NCBI GenBank assembly: GCA_963971285.1
Contig: OZ020245.1
Coordinates: forward strand, 19,296,983 to 19,360,982
Length of the DNA stretch: 64,000 nt
Origin: Astropecten irregularis
Taxonomy: Eukaryota > Echinodermata > Asteroidea > Paxillosida > Astropectinidae
Direction of reading: 5' to 3'
The stretch's first letter is position 1; every line of letters starts with the position of its first letter. The position numbers were made by a program, and so were the translations under genes. Shown one piece after another: positions 1-12,400 of this stretch. The notes beneath the pieces were generated by a model. The model saw only the letters and a list, made by a program, of their open reading frames with translations, was not told the DNA's origin and searched no databases.

Positions 1-472
1 GCAGCTGTGCGTGGGCCCTGCGTTGCCTGCAGGGTGCTCAGCATACCGCAAGACCAACATACGGGTGGCGCGCGTATGGTCGCCTCATGACTGCCCTGGG
101 GCGCCCGAGGAATGTTTGCAGCCGCACGGCAAACGCAAGCCTAAAGTATGCTCGATGTATGGCTGCTGTAGAACCGTTCTGTGGTATAGCTACGGCGGGT
201 CTAATTGCTAAGGCGAACGTAAAAAATAGAGATGTGCCGTAAGGCGACCCTGAGGCCTCCGCAGATTTTCTGCGGCCGCCGCACGTTTCTCTCGATTTTG
301 GGTACATGTACATAGAGCAAATGTGACCAAGGAATTAATAACATGTACAATGTATCTCTAAAAGTCAGAAAAACATGGTCAATGCACAGGAAAATATGAT
401 TAATCCTTAGCATATCCTTACAAGATAGAGTAAAGTGATACTTGTACAAAAGAAGTATTGAAAGTAGTGTAC
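1..472. other. left-edge non-coding block
   Basis: No coding exon could be placed here. Bases 1-300 are richer in G+C than their surroundings and contain a short perfect inverted repeat (CCGCAGA..TCTGCGG, about 258-274), which looks repeat-derived. The remainder is AT-rich and is read as EXO1 intron, because the donor of EXO1 exon 8 faces into it. The remaining C-terminal exons of EXO1 should lie to the left of base 1. Confidence 0.5.
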
Positions 473-3400
473 CTGGTCTGGGACGTTTCCTACACTGACT
501 TTCCTTCTTCAGTGCATTCACCATCAATACAACTTCTTTGCCTTGAGTTGTGTGTCTTGGTATCTCCGTCCGATTCTCCTCCATCACATCTTCTTGTCTT
601 GGACGATAGTGCTTGTGCCATATGCTTAACGTGTGTCTACCAACTGACTTGTCATAGGGCTAATTATGGGAATGACCAAAAAGTAGAATGTTCTATTAAA
701 CATAATGCATTTCCGTGACAAATCAAAACCAACTTAACAAGAAAGTTTAAAGAGCCACTAGAAATGAACTTTTTTGAGTGGTAATTTCATGTTACAGAAT
801 GTTTTTTCCCTGCAATTTTTTGATAAAAGAAACATTCTGCACCAAGGATATCTCGTGTCATATAACATGGCTTACAGCCCTGACTAAATTCATACATTAT
901 GAACAAACGTTTTTTTTTACTCTCTTGGCACAAGGTGGAATATGTACGGTAATTCAGAAAGTGCTTTATCAAAACATTTCACTGACATCATGACGTCATT
1001 CTGCAGAAAATTTTTTTTTTATGAATTCATTCACAAAAGTGGTTAGAAAACTTGGACCATAGTCATTCAAGGGCCTGACAAACGAAATAATATAAAACAT
1101 TTTTCCCTAATTGAAGTCGGATTTATTTTGCCTTGAGAAAAATATGGTAACAGGTAACTTACGTTACAATGGAATTGCCCATGTAAAGTGAATCCTTGAT
1201 ACATTTAATATTGACAAGCTAATTGATCAAACTGATCTTGTACCTTGTTAGTTTGAGGCTGGAAGTCCCAGATGATTTTCTTGGTGTTAGGGTCAACGTT
1301 ACCTAGAGCCTGCTGCAGGGCAAGATCTGATGAGTAGTAGCTACAAAGAATGATGTAAGGTTACAATGCCAAAAAAAAAAACTAAAAATGTCAACAAAAC
1401 AAGAACAGCCTTACAAACAATGGCTTGATATAAACCGATCATAATTTGTCATTGAACAGTGAACAAAGAAAAATAGACTGAAGCAGGATTCGAACTAGCG
1501 ACCTCCGGAATATCTTACCAGAGCTCTACCAACTGAGCTATCAAGCTCTACGTTGGTGGAGTCCCTAAATAGTCAATTATCTTTGCTCGTTTGGCAGTCA
1601 GAAGCCCTGAAACCACGCACATACCGCTATATCCCAAGAATCATTTTATCGATACGCCCAGCACAATGCTTCAATTTTTCTTTGTTCACTTTTCAGTGAC
1701 TTAAAATTCAGTCAGTTTCCCTTGTGGTTATTTGATGATTATAATCATAATTTGCATTATTATTATTTATTTCTTCTGGTAATGACACCAAGGATTCCTC
1801 AAAAGCGCCCTAGGCACTGTAGCTTGAAAGCCTGATGAAACTTTTTGTGGAAAGATGATGAGAAGAAGATACAGTTTTAGAGGTGGGAGGAAACACAGAA
1901 TCAGGTAGGGACTGAAAACCCAATCCACTTGTGGACCGAGCCGGACTTACACCCGGTCCACAGAGGTGAAAGTCGAGGAAAGAACCGCTACGCCATCCTG
2001 ACTCCCCTATTGAATGTTCTTTCCGACATCAGCCTCCAACCGATAGCCTTCAAGTCCAACAATTGTTTTCAATAAAATTGTAATAGTTCAAAATCAAGTC
2101 CTACAGATCTTAAAAGCCATTCACATCAAAACTTGCCAAGATGGACCCTGTACTCCATGTATTAGTTGATTCAGCTTAAACAAAGGATACGACCCGGCAT
2201 ATGACAGGGTGTCTTTATCAACATCGTTGCTGTAGGGATGTAAGGGTACCAGTCGACGCCTGATAGGATCAAAGGCAAGCTGATACAGAAAGGTATTATT
2301 GGCTTGATGGAAACTGGTGATGTATTCTGGAGGTACGGTCAGCTTCATCTTGAGATGAATCGGCATTCTCTTCAGAACCTGTCATAAAAAAAATAAATAA
2401 TATGTGTGTGTAAAATGTCATAAAGATGTCATTACCTGTACGGTGAAGGGCAAGGCTTATTTGCATCCCTGACGAAAATTCAAAATATATTCATCATTAA
2501 TTGCAGTACCCGTCGTGATATTGGATTCAATTCACCCCACTGACCCCAGCTACATGTAGCTTGGTGGCCTAGCAGTATGGCATCTGCACTAGAAAGCAGG
2601 AGGTCATGGGTTCAAATCCCACCTGAGCCAGTGCATGATTTTTTCATTTGCACTCACAAGCACTGAGTAATGAGTATCCAGTGTTCATTGTACGTTGGTT
2701 AAGAGCAAGCCTAAAATTTGCATATTCATGGCCTCCTCCTACCATTATAACAAATGACCAAAACACCAGCACAGATGGCAATTAATATCACAATCATTTC
2801 ATCACCAGTGGCCAGGATGGATAAATAGGCCCTATGGATAAAACCAGTGGCAATGGCATAGGTGATCACTTAGGTGTCTTATCGACATAGGGAAAGTTGA
2901 AATACAGAGAGTTGTACTTACATGATTAAGATCAGGGTTAGTAGCAGTCTGAAACAGTTTCCTAGCCTTGCCCAGCCCGATACCCGGCAGGGAAGCCAGA
3001 TAATCACAGCCCGATGCGATGCACATATAGCGAAACTTGTCCATGGAGAATCTATCGCCCGTCTTCATGGACAAGTTTAACCGGGATGCTGCTATTTCCA
3101 AACCGTTGCCATTCAAGTCCAGCTTGTAGATTATCTAAAAGGTCAAAACATATCAGAGGTAACGAGTTTAAAAAAATAATAAGACTGTGGTCATTCTCTA
3201 AGTGTTGATACAAACAATTACATCTATGAATTTGAAATTTTTAACAAATCTGAGTCCTTGTTGGTTTTGGTGTAAATCTTTGATCTTCTGTATTGTGTAT
3301 AAAACAATACTGAGTCATTATAACACCCAATCTTCTGTATTGTGTATAAAACAATAATGAGTCATTATAACACCCAAATCTTTGAAAACCTGTTTTTAAA

Positions 3401-6400
3401 ACATCAAACTGTGACAAAGTGTCTATGACAATATTTATGAGTAGAAAACATTGAGGCTATGCATGGTGGAAGTTCATACAATAATAGGTTTGCGGTAACA
3501 CCGTGTGACATGTATCGGTATTTATCTTTTTTGTGAGTATGGTGTGGTTATGAAAAAAGCCGGTTAACTTGAAGTTCCGGCCAGTATACTCTGGCCGTCT
3601 TTATATGTCACATGGTGTTACGACTGTTACCGCAAACCTTTTACTCTAAATATGAGTAGATATTAGAAAATGTTAACCCTTTTGAGACACGACCCTCATT
3701 GAGAAGGTACATTGTAAACTATACAATGCCCTCCAATGAGATAACCATACAACATCTCTACTTGGACACTGTTTTATGTTTATAAGCCCTAACTAAATTA
3801 TGCACACTTTCATAACTAACAAAATGTACTCTTTAGCCTTTGGAGCTGGGATTGAAACGTCAGGGGCCAATTTCACTAACGCTTTGCGACCATCGCTAAA
3901 GCCCAAATCCATCGCTAAACGGAAAATTGCTACACAAAGTAGCAATCGATTATCCGTTTAGCGATGGATTTGGGCTTTAACAATGACCACAAAGCGTTAG
4001 TGAAATTGGTCCCTGGCCCTCCTGACTCGAAGCATTATATAGTTTAGGACTTTGAGTCATTATTGCAGTTGATGATGAGTTTGCAGCAGTTTATTACTTG
4101 TATCAAAATTTACGCAAGTTTCATTAAGTACACTGGAAAATACATTTTCACTATGAGGCATTTATTCTCAGATGTAATTCTTTCAATACGCATTTATAAC
4201 AGTTTTCTGTCCAGGGTCAAATTTTGATAAGCAGAATGATGAAGTCAAAGTGTAGTTACTCTTACCCGTGGACAGCCGAAAGCCACAAGATCAGAGTCTT
4301 CAGTAATGACTGCCTGTGCAATACCACGATGAGCTAAGAAGGCTAGTTGGGCGTCTGCTTCATACGGTGCCACTATGCAGTCCACACCTAGACTTGTAGC
4401 TGCCTGTATTGTATTGTGTTGTAAAAATGAGTTATTGTTGCAGAAGTTAATATCTCTTGGTGTCGTGCACTGATTAAAATCTTTAACACTATGACAGTTC
4501 TTGTCACAATCACATCCAGATTCCAGAGTCTATGTATAGCATACTTGATAAATGGAATTCTTCAGACAATAATAGTCTTAAAGGTCATGGGTTTCTTTAA
4601 AACAACAATCTACAGTAATCAATTACTTCTTTTAACCGAATCCTTAAATTACATGCTCTAACATGAGGCTAACATGTGCAGTAATGCTGGGATTTTTATC
4701 TGGTTAAAGGTTAACCGACCTGGATTTAATTATCCTGTTACAAATTTCCACTAACCATTAACCGAAACTGAAAGGAAAAAAGGGACGAACCTTTGGCTCA
4801 AGCTCAACAACCCAAGTGTAAACTGTAGAATTTCATTCCGTTATTTTGTCCATTTTTGCCAAGAAGAAACACGCTTTTCACATAACAGAAACATTGTGTA
4901 CTTGATCTAAATGCTTGATCTAAAAGCATAGCTTGTAAAAAGCATTCTGAAAGTGACGATCACATTGAAGAGAAGACGTATACATGTATACTATTAATCG
5001 CACACAATGCACGTGATTACATCTAGGTTAACTGTTAACCTGATTTTTTTTTTTCAGTAACCGGATATGAAATCACCTGATTTTGCCCAGCATTGTGCAG
5101 TGTACATAATTACCATTTGAAATCAGGGGGCCACACAGAATGATTGTTGCCTCTTCATCTAATGTCACATTTTATAACTGACACCAGACTTTGCAGTTTG
5201 ACATCAAGTATCAAGAGATTATTACCGGCAATACAATCTTAGCATTGCTGCTTGAAAAGCAGCTAGTACATGCACACTCAGGTAGAAAGTATGTTTGTAT
5301 GTCATTATGATTTAAAAAAGGGTCACTCGTACCACGCTAGGGGATTCCGCCACAAATGGTGTCAGAAGTGGGATTGATTGGTACTGATTAGGTAAATATA
5401 AGACACTGAAGGAAGGAGCTCGGTAAATTGAGAAATGTCTACGGTTGAAAAGAGCAACCAAAGAGTGAGAAAAATTTCTACGGTTGATGAAAGCAACCGA
5501 AGAGTGAGAGAAATTTCTATGGTTGAAGAGAACAACCGAAGAGTGAGAGAAATTTCTACGGCTGAAGAGAACAACTGAAGAGTGAGAGAAATTTCTACGG
5601 TTGAAGAGAGCAACCGAAGAGTGAGAGAAATTTCTACGGTTGATGAAAGCAACCGAAGAGTGAGAGAAATTTCTATGGTTGAAGAGAACAACTGAAGAGT
5701 GAGAAAAATGTCTACAGTTGAAGAGAGCAACCGAAGAGCGGGAGAAATTTCTGCGGTTGAAGAGAGCAACCGAAGAGCGGGAGAAATTTCTACGGTTGAA
5801 GAGAGCAACCGAAGAGCGGGAAAAATTTCTGCGGTTGAAGAGAACAACCGAAGAGTGAAGAACATTTCTGTGGTTAAGAGTGCGACCGAAGAGTGAAGAA
5901 ATTAGTAAAATTGACGCTTTGAGTGTCGATAGAGAACTGCAGAGGCTGGAGGTTAGAGTCCCAGTTGCTGCAGTGGGAAAGAGATTCCATGGCCAAGAAA
6001 TAAGGATGTGGCCAGGAACAGGAAAGGGGGTTATGGGAAATCTCCCCAAAGAGTGGTGGAGATACGGGGGAGTGTGAAAGAGCCAGAACGGGTCAATTCA
6101 GAAATCGAGTTCCGTTTTCCAGGAAAGAGTTCGGTTTTATTCTCCCAAAGGGGCCATCCTTGGTGTCCGCATGGTCACCCATAGCTTGTCCCCAAGATCA
6201 AGAAAAGAGTGAAGTTTGGGAAAGCACTCCCCTTAGGAGTAGTAGTTCGGGAAAATCCCGTTCACAGGATTTGAAAGAGTACAGTGCAATAGAAGACCTT
6301 CAGTCCTTTCTGTCGTGCAAGGATGGCACTGCAGGCAGTACATGTAATAAAGAAGGAATGGAGACGTTCTCCAAGAGAATGCACAGTGAACTGTTGGGTT

Positions 6401-9400
6401 TCGCCACTTGTACAGTGGATACTCAGGCTTACAGTTCAACAGAGATTGCACAGAGTTCAGCAGGGCCCTGGCCACTGAAAAGAGAACAAAGAATGATTGA
6501 AGAGAAAGGAGGGAATGAGTTGGTGCAGTCTAATCGACGCCCAAACATCACTCCTGATAGATACAGTGGAAAAGTGTTATGGAAAGAGTATTGCCGGCAC
6601 TTAGAATCCTGTCGTACAGTGAATCAGTTGAATGAGGAGCAATTCAAGCTGGTAGCGAGTTTGCAAGGTAATGCCCTTAGACTGCTAGGGAATGTTCCTA
6701 CTGGTCAGACACAGACTTATAGTGGGTTTGTTAGAGGGGAGATTCGGTTCAGGTCGCCAGAGCGAGCATTATTTGGTGGAGCTGAGGCATCGATGGCAAG
6801 GACCGAAGGAGACATTGCAAGAGTTGGGTAAAGCCCTACATCTTGAGTTAACGGTCACAGCGTATCCTGATGTACAGGAAGAGTCACGTGATCGTTTAGC
6901 GAAGAACCATTTGCCAGATGCAGTCGAAAGTAGGTCAGTTTGGAAGGGCATAAACAGAGCCCGACCCAAGAATTTAGATGAGGCCATTCGGGCTGCACTG
7001 GAAATGGAGAACTTTGAGAAAGTTGAACAGCAAATAAATTTGGAAGGAAAGCCAGCTAAGTTGGCTAGAGGTCTGGATTCAGGAGTGGAACAGAGATTCC
7101 ACAAAATAGAGAAAGAATTAAAGGACGTGGTTGGATTGTTAGCAGAGGTAACAAAACATGTGCAGAACAAGGGTGCTTCAGTTGAAGGAACTGCTGAGAG
7201 CAAACTAGTGTCAGAGAGTAAGCAAAGAGTTTGGAAATGCTTTAATTGTGGTGAGCAAGGAGACTTTGCAAGAGAGTGTAAAAGACCGAAGAAGGGTAAC
7301 CCCCAGCGTGTTGGCTTGAAGTGTTTAAATTGTGGGAAGGACGGCCATATCGCTAAAGAGTGTGGGGAAACCCAAAGAGAAAATAAGAAACAGGGAAATG
7401 TGAGCTAACCACTCGAATGGCCCGCGGGCAGGCCTTTGAAGCGAGGGGCCAAAGAGACGCCATAGAGGTTACAAAGAAGTCATAGAGGAAAAGCGGCAGA
7501 AATCTGAGGTGGAGAAGGTAGTTACTGTGCGGTGCCTAATTCAAGCCTTAGTCCCTGCTATGGCTTATTTGTAGATGGCACTACATGTATAAGGAACACG
7601 AAGTGTCATTTCCTGATTGACACTGGTGCAACAGATACAATTTAATATCAACAGTGAAGTGTATTATGAGATACCTAGAGAACAGAGACCCGTCTTAGAG
7701 AGGGACGGTGTGCAAGTTTAGACAGGTGGATGGAAGTCCTCTGCCAGTGCTTGGGATGGGTTGATGTTCAGGTAGGACGAACAACAGAGATGAAATATTC
7801 AAGAATTCTAGGGAGGGATTTCATTTTGCCCACAGGGGGCAATTTGGATTTCCAGATGAAAGAGTGGAGAATAAATGGTGAAAGAATAAAGTGCACAAGC
7901 TGTGCAGAAGAGCCATTTATAGGGAGGGTCATGGTTGCAGAGTCAACTATCATTCCCTCTGGACACGAGGCAGTAGTGCCAGGCATTATTGCTAGAAGAG
8001 TCGAAGAGTTTGTTGGACCAGCTATAGTCAAGCCTATAGAGGGAGGTGGAGACCTAGCTCAAAAAGGTTTGGTGGTTGCCTGATCACTCGTAGAGTCAGG
8101 GGACCAGATTGTCCCAGTGCGGGTTTTCAACCCAGGCAAAGAGAAAAGAGTCGCTCGCAAAGGGATCACTGTGGGACTAATTTCCACTGTGGATCCTGAG
8201 GCGATTAGACATGAGGCAAGCGATTCTAGTGAGGCAAAAGAGAGTTTGCCACCATATTTACTAGATTTACGCAAGGAGTTCCGACAAGGTAGCAGGCGAG
8301 CACCATGGTCTAGTTAAGGAGTGCTTGGTAGAGTTCCAAGACATTTTCTCCAATGGCAATAGAGATATTGGTAGGACAGATGTTGTAAAACATCACATTA
8401 CCACCGGAGATGCTACAGCCTACAGAGTGTGTGCAAAGAGAGATACAGAAACAGGTCATTGACCTCGAGAAAAGAGGAGTGATAGAACCTTCGGATAGTC
8501 CGTGAGCAGCCAGCTAGCCAATGTGGTATTGGTGAGCAAGAAAGATGGGACAAAGCATTTCTGTGTTGACTATAGAAAGTTAAACGCGGTCACCATCAAA
8601 GATACTTACCCAGTTCCTCGCATTGACAAGACCTTTGACGCATTAAATGGTGCCAAGTGGTTCTCAACACTGATGGCGGTAATGGCATCGGGGCGGTGTT
8701 GAGCAAGAGGGTGAAAAGAGAGTTTTGGTTTACGTGTGCCCGCAAGGTTAGCAAGCCCGAAAGAAACTATTGTGTCACCCACAGGGAGTTGTTAGCTTTC
8801 GTAGTGTACTTAAAGTACTTTAAGCAGTACATATATGGCAGGAAGGTCCTAGTCAGAATTGATCACAGTGCCTTAAGATGGATTTTTAAATTTAAGAACC
8901 CGGAAGGACAGGTAGCACGTTGGCTTGAAGTAATCTCAGAGTACAACATAGAAATACAGCACAGAGCTGGAAAGAAGCACGGAAATGCTAATGGGCTTTC
9001 CCGGCAGCCGTGCAAGCAGTGTGGTCGGGAAGAAGTAACAGAGGTGGAAGATTCTTGGGCGATGTCAGAGAAGAAAGATTCCCAAGAGGAGAAACTGCTG
9101 GTTAGAGGCACAGTGGCCAAACCAAGTATCCCTGTAGAGAACCTCAGAAGAGCCCAAGTAGAGGATGAGACCATACGTTGGGTCTTGAGGGAGAAGGGTG
9201 ATCATGAGGACCGTCCTGAGTGGAAGGAGGTTTCCCACATGACGGCAGCTCATAGGATATATTGGTCTTATTATGACCAGTTATGTGTGAGAGGTGAGCT
9301 GGGAGTCAGACGATGGTAAAGAAGTCAGATGGCTACTACTAGTGCCTCAGAGTTTAAGAATAGAGATACTCGGGGAAGTGCACGATGGATAGCTTAGCGG

Positions 9401-12400
9401 TCACTGGAATGGCGGAACGGTTCAATAAGACACTAATGAACATGGTGGCCATGCTCATAAGTCTGCAAGAGAAGCAGAAGGACTGGGACAACAAGTTCCT
9501 TCCCTATGCGACTTTTGCATATAGGTGCACCCCACAAGAATCCACAGGGGAGTCACCCAACATAATGATGTTGGGAAAAGAGGTTAGTAATAGTATACCG
9601 GTGGACTTGACCACAGGTTGTCCAGAGACCGAGGTTGAGACTAACACAGACTTCGCAGAAGAGTTGCTGAGTAATCTGCAGAGTGCCCACCAGAGGGCAA
9701 GAGAGTGTCTCGGTAAGAGTCCACAAAGACAAAAGAGGAACTACGATCGGAGGGCAACCGAGAAAGGCCTCAAAGAGGGAGAGTTTGCCTGATTACATAA
9801 CCAGGCTAGGAACAGACACATGTCCCCCAAATTGCAGTTAAGATGGGAGGGACCGTGGCTAATCGTAAAGAGGCTGTCAGATGTAACTTGCCGCATCCAG
9901 TTACGGCGGATCGGGAAGTTCAAAGTTGTACACTTCGATAGACTCAAGAAATACCAGGGGGAGAAGTTGGTACCCTGGACAGTGGAGAATGAAGGAGAGA
10001 ACCGAGAGGGGGAGGAAATAGTGCTCACACTAGTAAGGTTGGGCGGTTTTGAAAAAAATAAAAACCGACAAAACCGTGAGACCCTGACTCGGTTAAACCG
10101 TAAAACCGTAAAACCGTAGGCTAGTAATAAACAACAAAAATAATAAGCGGGCCTAATAAACGCAAATTCACAGACGCAGGAACGTTACAACTTGTCTCCA
10201 AAGATCACCATGCAAATTACAAAACGATCAAACGAAAATATGAACGAACAAACGAAATAATGAATAAACTTGATAATATTAATCCTAATTACCGATATAA
10301 TTTCAGCGAAAACGCTCGCTGAATTTGACGTACGCTCGCGATCATTTCGACTTCGAGTTCACCAGACCGCGTGGTCAGCCATTTTGTACCATAGAGTTAA
10401 ATAAAAAACTAGAGTGCGCGCTTCGTATTCAATGTGCGTGCTCTTGGCACTCTGGCATGGACGCGCGCCGCCATTTTAGTTGGGGTGACTGAGCATCCGC
10501 AGTAGAGTCCAAAAACGGTACCCGGATGTTACTCGAGGAACTGCGCGCACTGTGCGCGACGCGACGTGTATTTTATGCACAGTGCTGCGCGCACGAACCG
10601 GGGTAAGAATATGTACGCACAATTAGAAACGGGACGCGCGCGCTGTCCCTTGTTTCCCCAATGCAATGGCGCTGGCCATGGTTCGAGCAACACGCGCAGA
10701 GTGCACACTCTAGTTTTTTATTTAACTCTATGTTTTGTACACACATAGTCTTGATCCAAAACGTTCGATCGCTGTTCGTAGTGCGCCCTCACACGACTGA
10801 TTCACACCATCACAATTACCCAATAGGCGTACGCACGTAAAAACACACTTCTAAAGTATTGCAAGGACCAAGACAAGTCTATTAATTCCTGGTATTCCGA
10901 CCGCAACAAACCATGCATCGTGCACAGCACTCGGTACATACACCGCGTGGTCGCTGTGTAGTCACCGTGCGATCGAGATGTGTGTGCCGTTGAGTGAGCT
11001 CTGTTGCCCGTGTACGCTGTGTTTTTTTACGCTGCAGTACCGCGGTGTTTCGGCGCTTTACGACCGAAAAGGTGGCCTTTTCTTTCGCTGTTATCTGTCT
11101 ATATCTCGGTGCCTTTTGCAGTAATTACAAAGTTTAGAAAGTAATTACGATTTTCAGCATGATGTATAATAAAATATGTTGCAGACGGTTTTGCGGTTTT
11201 CGTAAAATGCCGACCGAAAAAAACCGACAGAAAAATAAAACCGAGTAAAACCGTAAAACCGGTAAACCGCCCAAGCCTAGCTCACAGAGGGTAGGTTTCT
11301 TGTACACCGGGTGTACAAGAAACCTCTCAGTTAAGAGGTAATAGAAGATATGGAGGATAGGGCATCCGAGATAGAAATGACAAAGACAAGCAGGGAAGAA
11401 GGAGTCGTAACCAAACCAGAGAGTCGGAGGTACCCAAAGAGAACCCATCGAGTACCCGAGAGGTACCAAGAGTAATGTGGCCTGGTTTAAGAACTCTTAC
11501 AATAAATAAGGAGGGTCAGCAATAACCATGTTTTTTTTATTTGGTTGACCCAGAGAGAAGAGAAAGATGGCTCAGAGAAGGCAGAAGAGGAAGAAGAGCC
11601 AGAAGTGCTAGGAATGTCTTCAAGAGTTCGGGCATGGAGATGCCCTGTGGAGGCATATCAAGACGTAACATGGACAGCAGAAAGCGCAAATGCATAATTT
11701 AGGAAAAGGTGCCATTTCAAAAAAAATTATGAGCAAACTTGTTCTTCACGACGCGCACGTAAACAATGATTTTATTGCAAAATCTATCAAGAGATAATCT
11801 CGCGCTTGCTCTCTCTCGTAAAATCCAGATTACTGGTAACTTTTAAACTCGTAAGTTCTACATTTAATATCTTTTCATTATTTGGGCAATGGTACAATGT
11901 ATGTGCTGTGCCTGTACATGTATACTTAATGCTCCAATTGGTGTACAGTCCACATCAATGCGTTTTCATACAAAATTTCCTGTTTGAATCAATCTTCCCT
12001 ATTCAATCCCATGTAAAAGTAACTTTTTTGGGCAAATAGTCGGGTGCCATCAAAATTACAGTACCCTGCCATTAATTTGAATATGCACTGTCCGTCTATA
12101 GGTTTATGCCTATGGGTTGCAAACACAAGACAAGGGAAGCAACCATTGCAGACATGTCTATCAGTACTGTACCTTGATAACCTGCAATGCCATATGCGCG
12201 GTGACATTCACACACTTAGTGAAGCAGTCTCTGGCTTCGGATACTTTGCCTTCACGCAAAAACTGTTTGCCCTTCTTACTGTACAGCTCACGTCTCCTGC
12301 AGGAGGCAAAAATGCAAACAGATACAAAGACCTTTAAAACTGTTCTCAAAGCATGTTGAAGTTCAAAGGTTAGAAATTCCATCCCGCAAGCCAAGATGTG

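Larger units (their letters stand above)
5357..11476 (+). mobile_element. degenerate Ty3/gypsy LTR retrotransposon internal region
   Basis: The order is primer binding site, gag with CCHC zinc knuckles, aspartic protease (DTGA), reverse transcriptase, RNase H, integrase, then a proline/arginine-rich pol tail ([12 protein letters not shown], ending near 11472). That is the Ty3/gypsy order. The element lies antisense inside EXO1 intron 3. It is dead: gag is frameshifted, most of the RT is deleted, the integrase lacks its zinc finger and most of the core, and pol is split by another transposon at 10029-11279. I could not match a pair of LTRs; the 5' LTR should end near 5355 and the 3' LTR is missing or too diverged. 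Confidence 0.92.

Noticed and set aside
5312-6049. 245-codon antisense frame with [13 protein letters not shown]-like repeats
   Set aside because: It is the complement of the 39-bp gag-leader repeat of the retrotransposon. The sense direction is fixed by the primer binding site, gag and pol.
11134-11469. 111-codon antisense frame beginning [10 protein letters not shown]
   Set aside because: It is antisense to the pol tail of the retrotransposon and crosses the end of the nested TIR element.
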